From NCBI GenBank assembly GCA_944389895.1, contig CALXOA010000074.1:52539-116538 (forward strand): a stretch of 64,000 bases of DNA, read 5' to 3'. The stretch comes from an uncultured Victivallis sp. GTDB taxonomy: Bacteria > Verrucomicrobiota > Lentisphaeria > Victivallales > Victivallaceae. A program made the position numbers and the translations under genes. This document shows, piece after piece, positions 34,744 to 42,985 of this stretch (its first letter is position 1; the number at the start of each line of letters is the position of its first letter). A model generated the notes under the pieces. It saw only the letters and a list, made by a program, of their open reading frames with translations. It had not been told where the DNA came from and ran no database searches.

Positions 34744-36525
34744 ATGAAACAAGCTGACATCCGTCGTAAATACATCGATTTTTTCAAGAGCAAAGGCCAT
34801 CAGGAGATCAAAAGCGCGCCGGTGATCCCCGAAAACGACCCCACCTGTCTCTTCACCACCGCCGGTATGCATCCGCTGGTCCCCTATCTGATGGGGGCAA
34901 AGCACCCGGCGGGCAGACGACTGACAGACTATCAGAAGTGCATCCGTACCGGTGACATCGATGAAGTCGGCGACGCCGTCCATCTCACCTTCTTCGAAAT
35001 GCTGGGCAACTGGTCGCTCGGCGACTATTTCAAAAAAGAGATGATCGGTTACAGTTTTGAATTTCTGACCGGAAAGGAGAATCTCAACATTCCGGTCGAT
35101 ATGCTCGCGGTCACGGTGTTCGCCGGAGACGAGGATTGCCCCTTTGACGAGGAGGCATACCGGATCTGGAATACTCTCGGCATCCCGGAGGAACGCATTG
35201 CAAAGCTCGGCAAAAAGGACAACTGGTGGGGTCCGGCCGGCACCACCGGCCCCTGCGGACCCGACACCGAAATGTTCTACTGGACCGGTCCGCTGCCGGC
35301 ACCGGAAAAATTCGATCCCGCCGACAAGCGCTGGGTTGAAATCTGGAACGACGTTTTCATGCAGTACAACAAAACCGCCGAAGGGAAATACGAGCCCCTC
35401 GCCCAGAAAAACGTCGATACCGGAATGGGACTCGAACGGGTGACCGCCATCTTGCAGGGCAAGACCAGCTGCTATGAAACCGAGATTTTCGCGCCAATCT
35501 TTGCGAAACTTGATGAGATCCGCGGCGTTGCCCCGGTGGATGGTCCCCGTTCCAGTTCGGAACGGATCATCGCCGACCATCTGCGCGCCGCGACCTTCAT
35601 CCTTGCCGACGGGATCACGCCGGGCAAAGTCGATCAGCCCTATGTGTTGCGGCGGCTGATCCGCCGGGCGATCCGCGAGGGGCGTAAACTCGGCATCACC
35701 GGCAGCTTCACCGCCGAAATCGCGCAGGCGGTGATCGACAGTTTCCGCGACGTCTACCCGGAACTGGCCGAACGGGCCGCAACGATCCGGGAGGAGCTGG
35801 AGCGCGAGGAAAAACAGTTTGCCGTCACGCTGGAAAAAGGGACCCACGAATTTCAGAAATTGATCGACCGGGTGCCGCCCCACATCACGAAAAAAGTGAT
35901 CTCGGACAAGAACGCCTTCAACCTCTACGAAACTTACGGGTTCCCGATCGAACTCACGATCGAGATGGCAAAGGAGAAGGGATTCGAGGTCGACCGCGCC
36001 GGGTACGACGCTGCGTTCGCAAAGCATCAGGAGATGAGCCGGGCCGGCGCCGAGCAGAAGTTCAAGGGGGGCCTTGCCGACAGTTCGGTCGAGACCGCCC
36101 GTCTGCACAGCGCGACCCACCTGCTTCAGGCGGCGTTGCGCAAGGTTCTCGGCCCCCATGTCGAGCAGCGCGGCTCCAACATCACCGCGGAACGGCTCCG
36201 GTTCGATTTCTCCCATGAGGAGAAGATGACTCCGGAACAGCTTGCCCAGGTGGAAGCTCTGGTCAATGACGCCATCGCCCGGGACCTGCCGATCGTCTGC
36301 GAGGAAATGGACGTTGAGGCAGCCAAACGAAGCGGCGCCATGGGACTTTTTGAAAACAAGTACGACGCCCGGGTCAAAGTCTACACGATGGGCGACGTCA
36401 GCAAGGAAATCTGCGGAGGACCGCACGCGTCACATACCGGGGAACTCGGTCATTTCAAGATTCTCAAGGAAGAGAGTTCCAGCCGCGGCGTCCGGCGGAT
36501 CAAGGCGGTGCTCCGGCCGGAATAA
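34744..36525 (+). CDS. alaS: Alanyl-tRNA synthetase lacking the C-terminal C-Ala/DHHA1 domain
   Basis: A 593-residue class II synthetase that charges tRNA-Ala. The catalytic core is intact: PENDPTCLFTTAGMHPLVPY, FFEMLGNWSLGDYFKKE, the WGPAGTTGPCGPDTEMFYW block and motif 3 DTGMGLERVT. The editing domain has all four zinc/active-site residues, His455, His459, Cys557 and His561 (HSATH, then CGGPH). The protein ends right after the editing domain at RRIKAVLRPE, where the E. coli enzyme (about 876 residues) continues with C-Ala. Low identity to standard AlaRS in the first 60 residues suggests the short AlaRS-related subtype. No second alaS is visible here. Confidence 0.9.
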   Translation: MKQADIRRKYIDFFKSKGHQEIKSAPVIPENDPTCLFTTAGMHPLVPYLMGAKHPAGRRLTDYQKCIRTGDIDEVGDAVHLTFFEMLGNWSLGDYFKKEMIGYSFEFLTGKENLNIPVDMLAVTVFAGDEDCPFDEEAYRIWNTLGIPEERIAKLGKKDNWWGPAGTTGPCGPDTEMFYWTGPLPAPEKFDPADKRWVEIWNDVFMQYNKTAEGKYEPLAQKNVDTGMGLERVTAILQGKTSCYETEIFAPIFAKLDEIRGVAPVDGPRSSSERIIADHLRAATFILADGITPGKVDQPYVLRRLIRRAIREGRKLGITGSFTAEIAQAVIDSFRDVYPELAERAATIREELEREEKQFAVTLEKGTHEFQKLIDRVPPHITKKVISDKNAFNLYETYGFPIELTIEMAKEKGFEVDRAGYDAAFAKHQEMSRAGAEQKFKGGLADSSVETARLHSATHLLQAALRKVLGPHVEQRGSNITAERLRFDFSHEEKMTPEQLAQVEALVNDAIARDLPIVCEEMDVEAAKRSGAMGLFENKYDARVKVYTMGDVSKEICGGPHASHTGELGHFKILKEESSSRGVRRIKAVLRPE

Positions 36526-36535
36526 ACTCCGGTGC

Positions 36536-36571
36536 AAGGAGTTCCCGGCACCCGATTGCCGGGAACCCTCC
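36536..36571 (+). terminator. Terminator-like hairpin after alaS
   Basis: GTTCCCGGCA (36541-36550) and TGCCGGGAAC (36557-36566) form a perfect 10-bp stem with a 6-nt loop, extended by AGGAG/CTCCT across a bulge. No T run follows, so it may be a factor-assisted terminator or an mRNA-stabilising structure. Confidence 0.5.
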
Positions 36572-36614
36572 TCTGTCACCCTCAACCCAATATACAGGAA
36601 GGATACTCCGGGAA

Positions 36615-37115
36615 ATGAAAGAAAACGACCTTCTGATTTCTCACCGTGATGGAGTCTATTCGGTCAAAGTCACCGGCCGCGCCAACTTTGAATACGCCGT
36701 TCCGCTGCGGGAGCTGGCAAAGACGCTCTCTGAATTTAAGTGCTTCAGAATCGATCTCGGCGAGTGTGTCGCAATGGACAGCACCTTCATGGGGGTACTG
36801 TCGATGATCGGACTCAAGGCCCGGCGCTGCAACGCGCAGGTCGAACTTCTCAATGCCGGGGATACGTTGAAGAAACTGTTGCGAGACCTCGGTGTCAACA
36901 AACTGTTCCGTTTCACCACGGGCTCCGACCCGGATGCCCCGCAGTGGAATCCCGCCACCGCGGGGAAAGCGGATCTGCTGACCACAGCGGAAACCGTTAC
37001 CGAAGCACATCAGACACTGGTGGAGGCGGACTCCTCCAATGCGGAGAAGTTCAATCAGGTCATCGAGTTTGCCAAACAGGACGTGGAACGTCTGAAAAAA
37101 GAAGACAATCTTTAA
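36615..37115 (+). CDS. STAS-domain anti-sigma-factor antagonist-like protein
   Basis: A 166-residue cytosolic protein with an N-terminal STAS fold (residues about 1-105). The phosphorylation-site segment is VAMDSTFMGVLSM with Ser56/Thr57 in the place of the SpoIIAA phosphoserine. A 60-residue charged helical C-terminal extension follows (AETVTEAHQTLVEADS to FAKQDVERLKKEDN). It probably works in partner-switching with an RsbW-type kinase such as the one at 40122. Its TAA overlaps the ATG of the SGNH hydrolase by one base. Confidence 0.85.
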   Translation: MKENDLLISHRDGVYSVKVTGRANFEYAVPLRELAKTLSEFKCFRIDLGECVAMDSTFMGVLSMIGLKARRCNAQVELLNAGDTLKKLLRDLGVNKLFRFTTGSDPDAPQWNPATAGKADLLTTAETVTEAHQTLVEADSSNAEKFNQVIEFAKQDVERLKKEDNL

Positions 37116-38080
37116 TGCAGATCGATCTGTTCAAACATCCGGAACTGGTGCACGGCGCAGCACGAATGGAACCGACAGAGGCCGGAATCCGGTTTTGCCG
37201 GATGAATTTCGAGCTGGAGAAAATCTATTCTGAATGCGAGGCCCGGGAGATTCGGGCAAACTGCACCAGTGGCGTCCGGATCGCATTCCGCACCGACTCC
37301 GGGTTCGTTGCGCTTGCATTGCGTTACGGCCGGGAATCACGACATGTTTACGCCGTCGACGTGATCGTCGACGGCTTGAAAAGGCTGACCTTCGCGCCAT
37401 CCGCCAGAGAGGATGAGTTCGCCTTTGATGCGGAGTTGCCCCCCGGGGAACACGAGGTGGAGATCTATCTGCCCCATCTGGTGGAATGCACGCTCACAGC
37501 CCTGGAAGTCGAAGAGGGGGCGGCGCTTTCCCCTCTTCCAGCACGGCAGCGTTCGCTGCTTTTTCTCGGGGACTCGATCACCCAGGGGATGACGGTATCC
37601 TCTCCTGCCCGAACCTGGCCGGCGTTGTTTTCGGCAGTGCGGAATGCGGATTTCGTCAATCTCGCCGTCGGGGGAGCCAGAATGAATGACGCCATCGGTT
37701 CGCCGGCACTGGATTACGAGTGGGACACCGTATTCATCGCATTTGGGATCAACGATTTCAATGGAAATACGCCGATGGCGCTTCTGAAAGAACGTACCCG
37801 CCGCCTGCTGTCGACCCTGTCGGCACGGGCCGATGCACGGATCTGTCTGATTACGCCGCTGGTGCATGTCGGAAACACCGCCACGAATGCGGAGGGATTC
37901 ACGCTCGGAACATTTCGAGCGGAACTGGCCCGAACCGCGGCGGAATTTCCCGCCGTGATGCAACTGGACGGTACGAATTTGCTGCCGGATGACGCCGGCA
38001 TGTTTGTGGATAATCTCCACCCGAACGATACGGGAATGGCGTTGCTGGCCCGGAATATCGCGGCACTGGTGCAATCATAG
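37115..38080 (+). CDS. SGNH/GDSL-family hydrolase
   Basis: A two-domain esterase-like protein, 321 residues, no signal peptide. The N-terminal beta domain (about 1-145) precedes the SGNH domain: block I LLFLGDSITQGM, then AVGGARMND, FIAFGINDFNG (block III Asn) and block V DNLHPNDTGMALLA with catalytic Asp and His. This is the CE2/CE20-like layout. The ATG shares one base with the STAS stop, so it is translationally coupled to it, an odd pairing. Confidence 0.88.
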   Translation: MQIDLFKHPELVHGAARMEPTEAGIRFCRMNFELEKIYSECEAREIRANCTSGVRIAFRTDSGFVALALRYGRESRHVYAVDVIVDGLKRLTFAPSAREDEFAFDAELPPGEHEVEIYLPHLVECTLTALEVEEGAALSPLPARQRSLLFLGDSITQGMTVSSPARTWPALFSAVRNADFVNLAVGGARMNDAIGSPALDYEWDTVFIAFGINDFNGNTPMALLKERTRRLLSTLSARADARICLITPLVHVGNTATNAEGFTLGTFRAELARTAAEFPAVMQLDGTNLLPDDAGMFVDNLHPNDTGMALLARNIAALVQS

Positions 38081-38082
38081 GA

Positions 38083-38904
38083 GTGCGGATTTTCCGGGAT
38101 GGCGGCTTTTTTGCGGATGAGGATAAGAAGCAGAGAAAGCGGACCGCTGTTGTGAAATTGGAGTATCGCAGAAAAAATTTCGGATTTCTTCCGTGCCTCT
38201 TCCCGTTGATTCTGATCGCGGGATGGCTCTGTCCGATCAACAGTACCGCGATACGTTGTCTGATTCTACTCGGTCTCGTTGGAACATGTGCTGAAATTGT
38301 TCTGGTGTTTTGTCGGATCCGGCGGAAAAATCGTAAAATATTTCACGTCGGTATCGCGTTAACCTCAATGGTTCTGTTTTTGATTTTCGTTTTGATGTTC
38401 CTGTGGCCGCAGAGAGAGTCCGGCATCGGGGAGGAATATCTCAGTTCGTTGAAGAGTTACGAGGAAACCCCGTACCTCTGGGGTGGAGAAAACCGGTTGG
38501 GAATCGACTGTTCCGGATTGCCGCGCAAAGCAATGCGTACGGCACTTTTGAGAACCGCATGGAACACCGGAAGCGTATCGTTGTACTTCGCCGCGCTGGA
38601 AAACTGGTGGTTCGATGCATCGGCGAAAGCGTTGATGGAAGGGTACCGCAATTATCTCGTGCCGCTGGATTTGTCGGGTACGGTGGAGACGGCGCCGGAA
38701 TCCGAGTTGCGTGACGGCGATCTTGCCATCACCGACGACGGGGTGCATGTGTTGGTTTTTCTCGGTCGGGGAGAATGGATTTCCGCCGATCCGGGACAGG
38801 GAAAAGTCGTGATCGAGCATTCGTCCGGTTCAAAGAATCCATGGTTCCAACGTCCGGTGCACTTCTATCGCTGGACCTCTCTGGATGGAATGTGCGGAGT
38901 GTGA
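38083..38904 (+). CDS. Membrane-anchored NlpC/P60-family cysteine hydrolase
   Basis: A 273-residue protein with three N-terminal transmembrane helices (about 34-53, 57-77 and 89-108). An extracytoplasmic NlpC/P60-like domain follows. The catalytic Cys143 sits in YLWGGENRLGIDCSG and the His222 in DDGVHVLVF. This suggests a peptidoglycan peptide hydrolase or amidase tethered to the membrane. The start is uncertain: GTG at 38083, only 2 bp after the SGNH gene stop, or GTG at 38152. Confidence 0.75.
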   Translation: MRIFRDGGFFADEDKKQRKRTAVVKLEYRRKNFGFLPCLFPLILIAGWLCPINSTAIRCLILLGLVGTCAEIVLVFCRIRRKNRKIFHVGIALTSMVLFLIFVLMFLWPQRESGIGEEYLSSLKSYEETPYLWGGENRLGIDCSGLPRKAMRTALLRTAWNTGSVSLYFAALENWWFDASAKALMEGYRNYLVPLDLSGTVETAPESELRDGDLAITDDGVHVLVFLGRGEWISADPGQGKVVIEHSSGSKNPWFQRPVHFYRWTSLDGMCGV

Positions 38905-38919
38905 TTTCAGGAGAGACCT

Positions 38920-39558
38920 ATGGTGAAGATACGAAAATTCTGTTTTCCCGCGGTGGCTGTCGCGGGAATGTTGCTGTTTTCCGGCTGTTCCGATCCCAAC
39001 ATAACCAATACCAGCCGGAACGCGGTCGAGCAGTTGCTGCTTTCCACGGCGGTCGAACGGGGATTGGCTCAGGCCGACCTTTCGGAATACGCGGGCAAGA
39101 AAGTCACCCTGGACTACTCGAACCTGGCACCTCAGGTCGACAAGAACTATGTGCAGGGAGTCATGGAGCTCGAAATCGCACAGGCCGGAATGATCGTTCC
39201 GGCCGATCCCAATGAATCGGATATCACGCTCCAGCTGATCTGCGGCGTACTCGCAACCGACAACAGTAAAATTCTGATCGGCACCCCGGAACTGCCGATT
39301 CCGCTGCCGGATACGGATATCAATATCGTAATTCCGGAAATCGCCCTGTTCAAAAAGGTTACGCGCAACGGTTACAGCAGGTTCAGCATGAACATCATCG
39401 ACACCAAAACGAGAAAACCATTGCGCACGATCCGCAATCTGAACGCCAAGACTCAGTTCGTCAACTGGACCATTGTCTTGATTCCGTTCGTCTCCAACGA
39501 CGTTGAACTTGCCGGAACCAATTACGAAGATATGGAAGTGGATTTTGTGCTGGAATGA
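38920..39558 (+). CDS. Putative lipoprotein of unknown function (PVC-type)
   Basis: A 212-residue lipoprotein with signal peptide and lipobox LLFSGC (Cys23). The mature start NTSRNAVEQLLLSTAVERGL resembles a lipoprotein family common in Planctomycetes and Lentisphaerae (a DUF family, number not certain). A beta-rich body follows with PELPIPLPDTDINIVIPEI. The function is unknown. It follows the NlpC/P60 gene by 15 bp, so both may be envelope proteins of one operon. It converges with the GNAT gene. Confidence 0.75.
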   Translation: MVKIRKFCFPAVAVAGMLLFSGCSDPNITNTSRNAVEQLLLSTAVERGLAQADLSEYAGKKVTLDYSNLAPQVDKNYVQGVMELEIAQAGMIVPADPNESDITLQLICGVLATDNSKILIGTPELPIPLPDTDINIVIPEIALFKKVTRNGYSRFSMNIIDTKTRKPLRTIRNLNAKTQFVNWTIVLIPFVSNDVELAGTNYEDMEVDFVLE

Positions 39559-39584
39559 TCTTCCCCTGTGGGAAAGCAACTGCA

Positions 39585-40055
39585 TCAGAGCTTGAGTGCC
39601 ATCAGATAAGCGGTGGTGCCGTAGGTGGTCACCGGTCGGATTATCCGATAGCCGTGCGATGCCCAGAAGCGTTCCGCCCCCTGAATCGCCACGAGGCGCG
39701 ACTCTCTCAGATTCAACTCCGGAGCAACTGAGAGAAATCGCCGGAGCAACTCTCCGGCGATTCCCCGTCCACGCGCGTCCGGATCCACTGCGAGATCGTG
39801 CAGGTAAAGCAGTTCACACGATTCGGGCAGATTTTCAAGCCGTTGATGGAGAGGGGGTACGCCTTCACCATGCCAGGGGTGTCCGAGCAGATAACCGCGG
39901 ATTCGACTCTTTTCCTCCCAGACAAAACAGCATCCGGGAGCGCGCAGAACTCTGCTTTCCATCACGTCTGCGTTTTCCGGTTCGATTGCGAAATAGGCTT
40001 TTCGCTGAACAGCCATGACGCCGTCGATATCCCGGGGATTCATCGTCCTGACCAT
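39585..40055 (-). CDS. GNAT-family N-acetyltransferase
   Basis: A 156-residue acetyl-CoA-dependent acetyltransferase of the GNAT fold. The pantetheine-binding loop is VDPDARGRGIAGELLR (motif A), followed by GAERFWASHGYRI (motif B). The substrate is unknown. It is the last gene of the minus-strand run that begins at 52011, 66 bp beyond the RsbW-like gene. Confidence 0.88.
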   Translation of the reverse strand: MVRTMNPRDIDGVMAVQRKAYFAIEPENADVMESRVLRAPGCCFVWEEKSRIRGYLLGHPWHGEGVPPLHQRLENLPESCELLYLHDLAVDPDARGRGIAGELLRRFLSVAPELNLRESRLVAIQGAERFWASHGYRIIRPVTTYGTTAYLMALKL

Positions 40056-40121
40056 GATTGATTCTCTCTCGGCTCTGTTCCACGTAAAGCGTATCTCAGG
40101 GGCAACACCGTCAGACCGTCG

Positions 40122-40529
40122 TCACATCGTCACCCGGATTTCGTTATGAGAACCGATCCGTCGATAGGTCATGGAGCGAACCCTTTTCCGGACCAGGAAA
40201 ATGCCGAGCCCCCCGACTTCCCGTTTTTCGAGCGGCAAGGAAGAATCCACCGTCGCCATCTCCAGCGGATTGAAGGGAACGCCTTCGTCACGGATGAAAA
40301 GCCGCAGCGTTTCGGCCCCGGACACGGCGGCTTCCACTTCGACCTCGATCATGCCCCGCGGCGCGGCTCCGTATTTCATGCTGTTGGTAATCAACTCCTC
40401 GAGCACGAATTGCAACGGCAGCAGACGCGATTCATCAAGGTCGTTCCGGCGGAAAAACGCTTCCAGTCCCGCGTTGAGCGCCACGAAATCAAACTCTTCC
40501 GCCACGGCCTGATAGCAGAAAACCGGCAT
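40122..40529 (-). CDS. RsbW/SpoIIAB-like anti-sigma factor kinase (HATPase_c_2)
   Basis: A 135-residue GHKL-type ATPase. The N box is FVLEELITNSMKYG (Glu45, Asn49), followed by the G1 box FIRDEGVPFNP and the G2 box VGGLGIFLVRKRV. It phosphorylates or binds a STAS partner, and releases a sigma factor or other regulator, in partner-switching systems. The STAS gene lies 15 bp upstream on the same strand, the usual pair order. No sigma factor gene is adjacent. Confidence 0.9.
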   Translation of the reverse strand: MPVFCYQAVAEEFDFVALNAGLEAFFRRNDLDESRLLPLQFVLEELITNSMKYGAAPRGMIEVEVEAAVSGAETLRLFIRDEGVPFNPLEMATVDSSLPLEKREVGGLGIFLVRKRVRSMTYRRIGSHNEIRVTM

Positions 40530-40544
40530 GAGCGCTCTCTCCCC

Positions 40545-40847
40545 TCATTCAATTCTCAGGAAATCGGTGAATCCTGCGAGGTCAAACACATTTTTCACCT
40601 CCGGCCTGAGATTGCGAAGCGTCATGGATGTCCCCGCCGCGTGACTTCGCTTCCAGGCGGTCAGAATCAGCCGCAACCCGATGCTGCTGATGTAAATCAG
40701 ATCTTCGAGATCCAATGAGAGATCACACGGTTCGCCCGCGAAAAACTCATCGAGTGTCGCGGCAAAGCGATCCGCCGTCGTGATATCCAGCCGCCCCGCC
40801 GGACGTATCGTCATCCCGGTGCTGCTTCTTTCCGTCGAAATATCCAT
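40545..40847 (-). CDS. STAS-domain anti-anti-sigma factor
   Basis: A 100-residue SpoIIAA/RsbV-like protein. Core segments are AGRLDITTADRF and LEDLIYISSIGLRLIL, with Ser54/Ser55 at the phosphorylation site. The ATG at 40847 follows an AAAGGGGGA ribosome site. It lies 15 bp upstream of the RsbW-like kinase, forming a compact partner-switch pair, and 49 bp after rsmG. Confidence 0.9.
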   Translation of the reverse strand: MDISTERSSTGMTIRPAGRLDITTADRFAATLDEFFAGEPCDLSLDLEDLIYISSIGLRLILTAWKRSHAAGTSMTLRNLRPEVKNVFDLAGFTDFLRIE

Positions 40848-40896
40848 GAAAAAATCCCCCTTTGGCGGAGAATCCCCCTTCTCCACATCGGGTAAT

Positions 40897-41577
40897 TTAA
40901 CGCCCGGGAGCTGGGTTTGCAAATTCACTGTAGAGGAAAAGACGCCTTCCGGCCGCCAGCGGCAACTCGAAGGATTCCGTACGGAACCACTCGATTGGTT
41001 CGCGCTGCGTCAGCCGTTTCAGAGCCGGCAGATCCTCCCCGGCCTGTTCCGGAGTCTTGTACAGAATGAAACGGCCGCCTCGTCGGATGAAGTGCGAGGC
41101 ATCCCCGTAGATGATCGGCGCCGGAGCCACAGCCCGTGCGGTAACGACATCGAAACGGTGGCGAAATTCCGGCTTGCGGTCGAGTTCGCACGACCGGCCG
41201 TGGATGACTTCGACATTATCGAGATCGAGTGTCTCGACGGCCTTTGCGACAAAGGCCGTCTTTTTCCCGGTTGAATCGATCGCAACCAGACGCAACTGCG
41301 GGAAAGCCATCGCCAGAATCAACGAGGGAATACCAGCCCCGCAGCCGATGTCGGCGACCCGCAGTTTTTCCGTTGCGAACTCCGGAAAAAAACGGGCAAT
41401 CGCCAGAGAATCGGCAACGTGCTTGATTGCGAACTCCTCCGGTTCCGTGATCCGGGTCAAATTCATTGTCCGGTTCGTCGTAATCAGAAGATCACGGAAT
41501 TGCCGACACATGGAACAGAACCGATCGGGATCGGCGACATGGCAGGAAGCCGCGTATTCGGTCAGGTCGAATGGCAT
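40897..41577 (-). CDS. rsmG: 16S rRNA (guanine(527)-N7)-methyltransferase
   Basis: RsmG methylates G527 of 16S rRNA using S-adenosylmethionine. The 226-residue protein has the diagnostic NRTMNLTRITEPEEFAIKHV block, the SAM motif VADIGCGAGIPSLILAM, and RAVAPAPIIYGDA. ATG at 41577, two bases after the membrane-protein stop. Not linked to gidA/parA here. Confidence 0.95.
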   Translation of the reverse strand: MPFDLTEYAASCHVADPDRFCSMCRQFRDLLITTNRTMNLTRITEPEEFAIKHVADSLAIARFFPEFATEKLRVADIGCGAGIPSLILAMAFPQLRLVAIDSTGKKTAFVAKAVETLDLDNVEVIHGRSCELDRKPEFRHRFDVVTARAVAPAPIIYGDASHFIRRGGRFILYKTPEQAGEDLPALKRLTQREPIEWFRTESFELPLAAGRRLFLYSEFANPAPGR

Positions 41578-41578
41578 T

Positions 41579-42136
41579 TCAGATTCCCTTTCCCGGTGTA
41601 TTTGCAGCGATTGCCGACACCAGCAGCACCGCTGCCAGCAGCCAGAGAAAAGCCGCGGACCCGATTCTCCAGCGGCTGCTGCGCGCGCCCGCCCGGATCC
41701 AGTCACGCAACGCACACGGCTTGCCGGATACCCAGATGCCGCCGAGACCGAAGATCCATGCCAGAACCGCCAGCAGAGGCGCACCGGGAGAGTGCAGGTC
41801 AAAACTCAGATGGATATAATAATATGCACCGAGAATCGCCAGCCCGCCGACCGACCGGGCAAGCAGATAATCGAGGTGGAAATACGACAGAACCGGTAAC
41901 ACAATCGCCAGCGGCCACAGCAACGGCTGCAGAAATCCCGGAGAGACAACCTGTGCATGAGGAACGCAGATGATGAGGGCAACCCATCCGAGGATCATAC
42001 CCCAGAGCCGGTTGCGCGGCCACGGCTCGAACTTCGCCAGATTTTCCGGCCGCAGCCGGCAGTACCATCCTCCGATCAAGACAAGGATCAGACTGGAGAG
42101 AATAAACACTACGCGCAGGATCCAGATTTTTTCCAT
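41579..42136 (-). CDS. Multi-pass membrane protein of unknown function
   Basis: A 185-residue hydrophobic protein with about five membrane helices (from RVVFILSSLILVLIGGWY to AFLWLLAAVLLVSAIAA). No family was recognised. Two ATGs are adjacent; the one at 42136 has the better spacing from GGAGG. It overlaps the nudC stop and ends 1 bp before rsmG, so it is part of the tight minus-strand run. Confidence 0.7.
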   Translation of the reverse strand: MEKIWILRVVFILSSLILVLIGGWYCRLRPENLAKFEPWPRNRLWGMILGWVALIICVPHAQVVSPGFLQPLLWPLAIVLPVLSYFHLDYLLARSVGGLAILGAYYYIHLSFDLHSPGAPLLAVLAWIFGLGGIWVSGKPCALRDWIRAGARSSRWRIGSAAFLWLLAAVLLVSAIAANTPGKGI

Positions 42137-42978
42137 CATTTCCTCCCGGAAAAATTGTTGCGCCAGCGATCGATCAGCTCGCGGGCGATCGAGCCCGGCG
42201 GCGGTACCTCCGGCATATCGGCGGGCGTATAAAATCCCGCCGCGGTAATTTCAAACATGTCCGGCGACGGAGCCCCTGACGCCAGTTCCGCCGTAAAACC
42301 GGCCATCAACGAGTTGGGATAAGGCCAACTCTGGCTCCCGTAATAGCGGATATTCTTCACTTCGATCGCGACCTCTTCGCGAACCTCCCGCCGAACCGCT
42401 TCCTCAAGCGTCTCTCCGGGTTCCACGAAACCGGCGATCAGACTGTGCATCATTCCGCGGAATTTCGCATTGTGCGCCAGCAGCAGCCTCCCCTCATCGT
42501 CGGTCACTGCCACAATGATCGCCGGAGAGATTACCGGGTAAAACACCGCTCCGCACGCCGGACATTTCCGGGCGCACTCATCGCGGAGATCCTCCAGCGC
42601 CCGGCCGCAACTGCCGCAGTAACGATGGTTGCGCCGCCAGAAGGCGAGTTCCTTGGCCCGGCAGACCGCCACCTCGACCGCTTCATCAAATTCGAGCCGG
42701 GCACGGCGCAGTTCAAGCGCCTGCAATGGGCGCGGCAGCTGCAGGTCGGCGGGGAGCGACACCAGAGAGCAGTCGGAGCCATCGAGCCGACCGATCAGAA
42801 CCCGTTCGCAGCAATCGGGTTCCAACTGCCATTCCGCACCGGACGGCAGGCGGTGGCGACCGGACTCCTCCTCCACGACAATTACGCTGTCGCCCCGCAG
42901 CGCAACCAGAAGCTCCTCCGCTGTCGCGGGGGTACGCCGCACTTCGATGACTGTGGAGACAAATGAGTTGTTCATCAT
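42136..42978 (-). CDS. nudC: NADH pyrophosphatase / NAD-capped RNA decapping Nudix hydrolase
   Basis: A 280-residue NudC. A zinc ribbon uses Cys121, Cys124, Cys139 and Cys142. The Nudix box GFVEPGETLEEAVRREVREE starts at residue 183. The NAD(H)-specific motif SQSWPYPNS (215-223) is present with one change from SQPWPFPxS. The enzyme hydrolyses NADH or removes NAD caps from RNA. It lies between tatD (8 bp upstream) and the membrane protein (overlap). Confidence 0.94.
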   Translation of the reverse strand: MMNNSFVSTVIEVRRTPATAEELLVALRGDSVIVVEEESGRHRLPSGAEWQLEPDCCERVLIGRLDGSDCSLVSLPADLQLPRPLQALELRRARLEFDEAVEVAVCRAKELAFWRRNHRYCGSCGRALEDLRDECARKCPACGAVFYPVISPAIIVAVTDDEGRLLLAHNAKFRGMMHSLIAGFVEPGETLEEAVRREVREEVAIEVKNIRYYGSQSWPYPNSLMAGFTAELASGAPSPDMFEITAAGFYTPADMPEVPPPGSIARELIDRWRNNFSGRK

Positions 42979-42985
42979 ACGCTTT

